Below are positions 58,487 to 64,000 of a stretch of 64,000 nucleotides of DNA, one piece after another. Within the stretch, counting starts at the first letter, position 1; each line of letters starts with the position of its first letter. The position numbers and the translations under genes were made by a program. Source of the DNA: Rhizobiaceae bacterium (GTDB lineage: Bacteria; Pseudomonadota; Alphaproteobacteria; Rhizobiales; Rhizobiaceae); the NCBI GenBank assembly GCA_028279875.1, contig JANQMU010000083.1:1-64000 (forward strand), read 5' to 3'. The notes below the pieces were generated by a model. The model had not been told where the DNA came from and searched no databases. It was given only the letters and a program-made list of their open reading frames with translations.

Positions 58487-58832
58487 ACGAGGCGCGAGGA
58501 ATGATGATAAGCTGGAGTGCCGCCAGACAGAAACAGCTCAAAATTGCGACAGCGACCGTCCCCATCGACAGTTGTCTCGTTTGAAAGGGTGGGGACGAAG
58601 ATAGCATCCAACACGGAAGCGTCCGGTCCTCCAGCGTGGGTATTGGATGTCTGTCTCAAATCTCAACCCTGCGTTCGTTCAGACCTTCCGGACCGGAGAT
58701 AGGCATGCCAATCCCCGGGCGGCAAATCAGGCAGCATACAGGCGGCGAATCAGTATACGAGTGCATCTATAAATGAGGGCGTCACGTTATATCATTTCAT
58801 GGTCGAATCAAGGCCGTGAGACTGCAATTGGA
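58487..58832. other. Leader of the COG0523 operon
   Basis: About 300 bp between the coding start and the Zur-like box. A 51-codon minus-strand frame (58410-58565) encodes a short hydrophobic peptide overlapping the GTPase start; it lacks a good RBS and is not called. An inverted CCCCATCGACAG... region gives no clear riboswitch. Confidence 0.35.
58781..58798. promoter_or_regulatory. Zur-like box upstream of the COG0523/amidase operon
   Basis: GTCACGTTATATCATTTC agrees with GTAATGTTATAACATTAC at 14 of 18 positions, and is similar to the site at 47208. It lies 35 bp from the inserted element's left end. Confidence 0.4.
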
Positions 58833-59108
58833 CCTTAGGCTGTGGTGACCCTTTAACTTATGCGCCGGCGTGGCACACTTCGTTTCTGGCAAGGCGCGAA
58901 ATGCGCCGTAGTGTCCGCCACTTCAAGCCTTTCGCAACGATGTCCAGGGGCGAAGTGTGCCTCGTCCCGAAGGGATTTGACCGGATTAGCCCATGACCGG
59001 CCCACTCGTCGTCGAATATGTAACAACATGTCCTTCCTCCTCGTAGACCGATCCTGAACAAATCCGGACAAACCGGCGCACAGGTTAAAGGGTCACCACA
59101 GCCTTAGG
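58833..59108. mobile_element. 276-bp MITE-like element with 36-bp terminal inverted repeats
   Basis: Ends at 58833-58868 and 59073-59108 are inverted copies with 33 of 36 matches (shared core GGCTGTGGTGACCCTTTAAC). The outermost CCTTAGG appears in direct orientation on both sides, so a short target duplication (TTA up to CCTTAGG, depending on where the end is drawn) is likely. No transposase is encoded. Inside, GGCACACTTCG (58872-58882) and CGAAGTGTGCC (58951-58961) form a second stem around a GGCGC/GCGCC hairpin. A solo end occurs at 39351. Confidence 0.72.
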
Positions 59109-59582
59109 CAGCGGCCGCCTTTTTTGATTTTCCCGACGATATCGTAATGCCGCGCCGGGCGGCGGCACACCTGCCAGAGCACGTGCGCACTATCGACTTG
59201 GCGCGGCCCTTCCGCGGCTACACGCTTCGAGTTGCGGTTTACGAAGACGCCATGTATCTGCTCTCGGCATTTGCGCCCGGGCTTTCTGATGCGTTCAAGG
59301 ACGCGCGGACGCTTGACGGTCTGCGCGAAGTCTAAGATCACGCAGTTTGTGCGAAGGCCGAGACCAGATGCAGCGGCACCTTGGTGGCGGCTTCAAATCA
59401 GGGGAGCGCTCACGAAATCACGCAAAATGTAGACAGGAAAGTCCGTTAACCCGAGTTCGGAGCCCTGACCTGCCGGGCTTGTGTATTGCCCTGCCTGTAT
59501 CCTTGTTGATACTCTTCGGTCTGGAGGGATTCTAAACTGCGGGCTGGCGGGGGAATTCCAACAGGGAGGAAGACATTTCGAC
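59109..59582. other. 474-bp stretch without a recognised gene
   Basis: A 62-codon plus-strand frame (59147-59335, containing RTIDLARPFRGYTLRVAVYE) is open but unrecognised and lacks an RBS. The remainder precedes the MHYT-LytTR gene and ends in its Shine-Dalgarno GGGAGGAAG. Confidence 0.35.
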
Positions 59583-60746
59583 ATGGCGGAGGTGTACTAC
59601 TCTCCTTTTCTGGTGGGCGCGTCCGTGCTTGTCGCCATCATGGCGGCCTTCACCTGCCTGCGGCTGACCAGCGGCCTGCGCAACCTGACCCTTGCCCGCC
59701 GCAAGGTGCGCATCGCCCAGGCCTCCATTGCGCTCGGCGGCGGCATCTGGTCGATGCATTTTATCGGCATGCTCGCCGTGACCCTGCCCTTTGTCGTCAC
59801 CTATGACCCGCTGCTGACGCTGAGTTCGATGCTGCTCGCAATACTCATCACCGGCTGCGGGCTGCTTCTGCTGCATTTCGGTGAGCGCACCAACATGCGC
59901 ATCCTGCTGGCCGGAACCCTGACCGGGATTGGCATCGCCGCGATGCATTACACCGGCATGGCGGCCATCTCCGCCAACTGCATCGTCGAGTACCGGCCCG
60001 CCGGTATCGCGCTGTCCGTGCTGATCTCCATTGCCGCCTCGACGCTCGCCATGTGGCTGGCCTATTCCACCCGCTCGCTCCTGCGCACGGCCATTGGCGC
60101 CGTGGTTCTGGGGCTGGCGGTGTCGGCCATGCATTATGTAGCGATGCTCGGCACAACATTCACTCAGGCAACTGACTTAGTTGCCCAGCCCGTCCCTAGC
60201 CTCGACCCGCAGGTGCTGGCGATATCGGTCACTTTGACGGCCTTCGTCATTTGCGGTCTGTTCCTGTTGCTGGCCATGCCGATGGAACAGCCCGCCAATC
60301 CAGTGCCGGCGGAACAGACGCCCGCCGAGGCGCCGGATGCCGGAAGTGTAGCGCCGGGCCGCGTGCGGGCCCCCGGACTGGCGCTGAGCCGTGCCGGTAC
60401 CGAAGCACCACCGGCCCGGAACCGCATCCCCTACGAAAAGGAGGGCACGGTTCGGTTCATGACCACCGACCGGATCCTGGCGATCGAGAGCGATGGCCAC
60501 TACACCAAGATCCGCACAGATGACGCCGCGCTGTTCTGCCCCTGGTCGCTATCCCGGGTCGAGAAGAGCCCGCCGGCTGAAAAGTTCCTGAAGACGCATC
60601 GGCGCTTCCTGGTCAATCCCGCCCATATCAACGGGTTGAAGAAGGTCGGCGACCAGCTTTTCTGCTATGTCGGCAAGGCGACCGAGCTCGAAGTACCGGT
60701 CAGCCGGGCCCGCGCCAAGGACCTGCGCAACACGCTCGGGGTTTAG
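59583..60746 (+). CDS. MHYT-LytTR membrane regulator (CoxC/CoxH-like)
   Basis: 387 residues from Met at 59583 (GGAGGAAG upstream). Seven or so membrane segments carry three MHYT-type motifs: SMHFIGM (57-63), AMHYTGM (120-126) and AMHYVAM (182-188), whose Met/His may bind copper and sense O2, CO or NO. After an Ala/Pro-rich linker (about 245-290), a LytTR DNA-binding domain follows: YEKEGTVRFMTTDRILAIESDGHYTKIRTDD, FLKTHRRFLVNPAHINGLKKV and VPVSRARAKDLRNTL. This is the architecture of CoxC/CoxH next to cox genes in Oligotropha. It would sense a diatomic ligand in the membrane and act on coxMSL. Confidence 0.9.
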   Translation: MAEVYYSPFLVGASVLVAIMAAFTCLRLTSGLRNLTLARRKVRIAQASIALGGGIWSMHFIGMLAVTLPFVVTYDPLLTLSSMLLAILITGCGLLLLHFGERTNMRILLAGTLTGIGIAAMHYTGMAAISANCIVEYRPAGIALSVLISIAASTLAMWLAYSTRSLLRTAIGAVVLGLAVSAMHYVAMLGTTFTQATDLVAQPVPSLDPQVLAISVTLTAFVICGLFLLLAMPMEQPANPVPAEQTPAEAPDAGSVAPGRVRAPGLALSRAGTEAPPARNRIPYEKEGTVRFMTTDRILAIESDGHYTKIRTDDAALFCPWSLSRVEKSPPAEKFLKTHRRFLVNPAHINGLKKVGDQLFCYVGKATELEVPVSRARAKDLRNTLGV

Positions 60747-60764
60747 AGCGTTCCGTGATGACCC

Positions 60765-60800
60765 GCCGTTCATGCAGGAAAACGACCGTTCGTGCATGAA
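60765..60800 (+). promoter_or_regulatory. LytTR-type direct repeat upstream of coxM
   Basis: GCCGTTCAT (60765-60773) and ACCGTTCGT (60785-60793) are direct repeats exactly 20 bp apart, extended by TGCAGGAA/TGCATGAA. LytTR proteins bind paired sites of this type with about 12 bp between them. A -35 TTGACT lies downstream at 60834. The regulator encoded just upstream is the obvious binder. Confidence 0.6.
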
Positions 60801-60885
60801 CGGACGGTCTTGGTGAAGCGCCGATTCCTCCTTTTGACTGGCTGTTCCAGACTTGGACAAGAGATTCCGGTCTGGGAGGAAACAC

Positions 60886-61749
60886 ATGATACCCGGTTCT
60901 TTCGACTACCATCGGCCCGCATCGGTCGATGAAGCCGTCGATCTGCTCGCCGGCAACCCCGGCGGTGCACTGATCCTGGCGGGCGGGCACAGCCTGATCC
61001 CGATGATGAAGCTGCGCATGGCGATGCCCGAGCAGCTGATCGACATCCAGGATATCGATACGCTGTCCTCGGTCAGCGTATCCGGTCCGCAGATCGAGAT
61101 CGGCGCCGGTGTCACCCAGGCCGAACTGATCGCCTCGGAAGACCTGGCGCAGCATTGTCCGATCCTGCGCGAGACATCGCTGCAGATCGCCGATCCGCAG
61201 ATCCGCAATGTCGGGACGCTCGGCGGCAATGTCGCCAATGGCGATCCCGGAAACGACATGCCGGCCATCATGCAATTGCTCGATGCGACCTATGAACTGA
61301 CAGGTCCGGACGGCAGCCGCGAGGTCAAGGCGCGCGATTTCTACGAGGCCGCCTATTTCACCGCCCGCGACGAAACCGAAATGCTGACGGCGATCCGCTT
61401 CACCGCCCCGCCGGCCGGTCACGGCGCCAGCTATATGAAGCAGAAGCGCAAGATCGGCGACTACGCGACAGCCGCCGCCGGCGTCGTGCTGACCATGGAC
61501 GGCGGGACCTGCACCAGCGCCTCGATCGGCCTCACCAATGTCGCCGACACGCCGCTCTGGGCCGAGGACGCCTCGAACGCGCTGATCGGCACCACGCTCG
61601 ACGATGCTGCGATCGCTGCAGCAGTTGCCGCCGCCAGGGCAATCACCGATCCGGCCGCGGACGGGCGCGGCCCCAAGGAATATCGCACCCATGTCGCGGG
61701 CATCATGGTCGAACGCGCCATTAAACAGGCTCACTCCCGAGCCGGCTAA
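60886..61749 (+). CDS. coxM: Aerobic CO dehydrogenase medium (FAD) subunit
   Basis: 287 residues from Met at 60886 (GGGAGGAAA upstream). FAD-binding motifs of CoxM are exact: [11 protein letters not shown] at about 32-42 and [22 protein letters not shown] at about 105-126. [17 protein letters not shown] opens the domain and [16 protein letters not shown] is the typical C-terminal turn. It passes electrons from the Fe-S subunit to quinone or a CoxG-linked acceptor. First gene of coxMSL, 32 bp before coxS. Confidence 0.95.
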   Translation: MIPGSFDYHRPASVDEAVDLLAGNPGGALILAGGHSLIPMMKLRMAMPEQLIDIQDIDTLSSVSVSGPQIEIGAGVTQAELIASEDLAQHCPILRETSLQIADPQIRNVGTLGGNVANGDPGNDMPAIMQLLDATYELTGPDGSREVKARDFYEAAYFTARDETEMLTAIRFTAPPAGHGASYMKQKRKIGDYATAAAGVVLTMDGGTCTSASIGLTNVADTPLWAEDASNALIGTTLDDAAIAAAVAAARAITDPAADGRGPKEYRTHVAGIMVERAIKQAHSRAG

Positions 61750-61781
61750 ACCCAAATCAGCCACCACGACGGAGGCAACAC

Positions 61782-62269
61782 ATGTCCAAAATCAACGTCA
61801 AGATGACCGTCAACGGCAAGCCGGTCGAAGTCAGCGCCGAACCACGCACCTTGCTCATCCACCTCCTGCGCGAAGACCTCGATCTCACGGGTCCGCATAT
61901 CGGCTGCGACACCAGCCATTGCGGCGCCTGCACGGTCGACCTCAACGGCAAGTCGGTCAAATCCTGCACCGTTTTCGCCGCCCAGGCCGAGGGTGCCGAC
62001 ATCACCACCATTGAAGGCATCGCCAATCCCGATGGGACATTGCACGCACTGCAGGAAGCTTTCCGCCAGCATCACGGCCTGCAATGCGGTTTCTGCACGC
62101 CGGGCATGATCACCCGCGCCTACCGGCTGTTGCAGGACAATCCCAATCCGACGGAAGAGGAAATCCGCTACGGCATCAGCGGCAATCTGTGCCGCTGCAC
62201 CGGCTATCAGAACATCGTCAAATCCATCCAGGCCGCGGCCGAAGAGCTTGCGGTGAAGGAGGCAGCAGA

Positions 62270-62273
<4 letters not shown>
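61782..62273 (+). CDS. coxS: Aerobic CO dehydrogenase small (2x 2Fe-2S) subunit
   Basis: 163 residues. Plant-type 2Fe-2S cluster in [16 protein letters not shown] ... SCTVFA (about 42-63) and a second, CO-dehydrogenase-type cluster in [15 protein letters not shown] and [18 protein letters not shown]. Cytoplasmic electron-transfer subunit. Its stop overlaps the coxL ATG (ATGA). Confidence 0.96.

Positions 62274-64000
<1,727 letters not shown>

Noticed and set aside
58410..58565. Small hydrophobic peptide gene overlapping the start of COG0523 gene B
   Set aside because: A 51-codon frame with a plausible TM segment, but no RBS and entirely explained by overlap with the GTPase start and leader.

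Overview
The window reads as a chromosomal segment of a GC-rich alphaproteobacterium, most likely of the order Hyphomicrobiales (Rhizobiales). Pointers are a CpdR-type cell-cycle receiver next to N-formylglutamate amidohydrolase and a HisN-like phosphatase, an alphaproteobacterial sRNA with a UUUCCUCCCU-type core, a form I CO dehydrogenase cluster (coxMSL) preceded by an MHYT-LytTR regulator, and many divergent regulator-enzyme pairs. No rRNA operon, integrase, transposase or CRISPR array is present.

Layout. (1) 1-2572: 5' part of glutamate synthase large subunit on the minus strand. (2) 3-12 kb: small enzyme and regulator units (SRPBCC/MAPEG/ArsR, DUF1697, a Phd-type antitoxin followed by a broken toxin, a cupin-SDR-amine oxidase-TetR operon with a palindromic operator, a secreted alpha/beta hydrolase divergent from a CGNR regulator, threonine aldolase). 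(3) 12.5-15.3 kb: a complete bufferin operon (bufA-bufB-bufC-bufD order: Cys-rich DUF2282 peptide, MNIO/DUF692 enzyme, DUF2063 partner, DoxX membrane protein) ending in an intrinsic terminator. (4) 15.3-27.1 kb: Hsp20, hydrolase, Acg-like nitroreductase plus flavodoxin, TetR/SDR pair, two tandem SnoaL-like paralogs, AraC/MFS pair, hisN-like gene, sRNA, N-formylglutamate amidohydrolase, cpdR and tRNA-Val(GAC).

(5) 27.2-32.7 kb: an AT-rich accessory stretch directly after the tRNA, with frameshifted genes (SNase-like, a small protein, an Ntn-hydrolase), two unrecognised membrane proteins, a long degenerate 10-bp tandem array and a methyltransferase 3' remnant. It looks like a decaying genomic island. 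(6) 32.7-59 kb: a mosaic of regulator-enzyme pairs with at least six copies of a short dispersed intergenic repeat and a 276-bp MITE-like element with 36-bp inverted ends. Within it are a one-frame fusion of a TetR regulator to a CmcJ/NvfI-type oxygenase domain coupled to a DUF4336 gene behind a perfect 21-bp-arm palindrome; a seven-gene coupled operon (solute-binding protein, two ATPases, two permeases, EamA exporter, methyltransferase); and an operon of two COG0523 GTPases, a small protein and an amidase. The last two operons carry similar Zur-like boxes upstream, suggesting one zinc-limitation response.

(7) 59.6-64 kb: MHYT-LytTR regulator, then coxM, coxS and the 5' part of coxL with the form I active-site motif AYRCSFR. 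Two direct repeats 20 bp apart between regulator and coxM fit a LytTR binding site.
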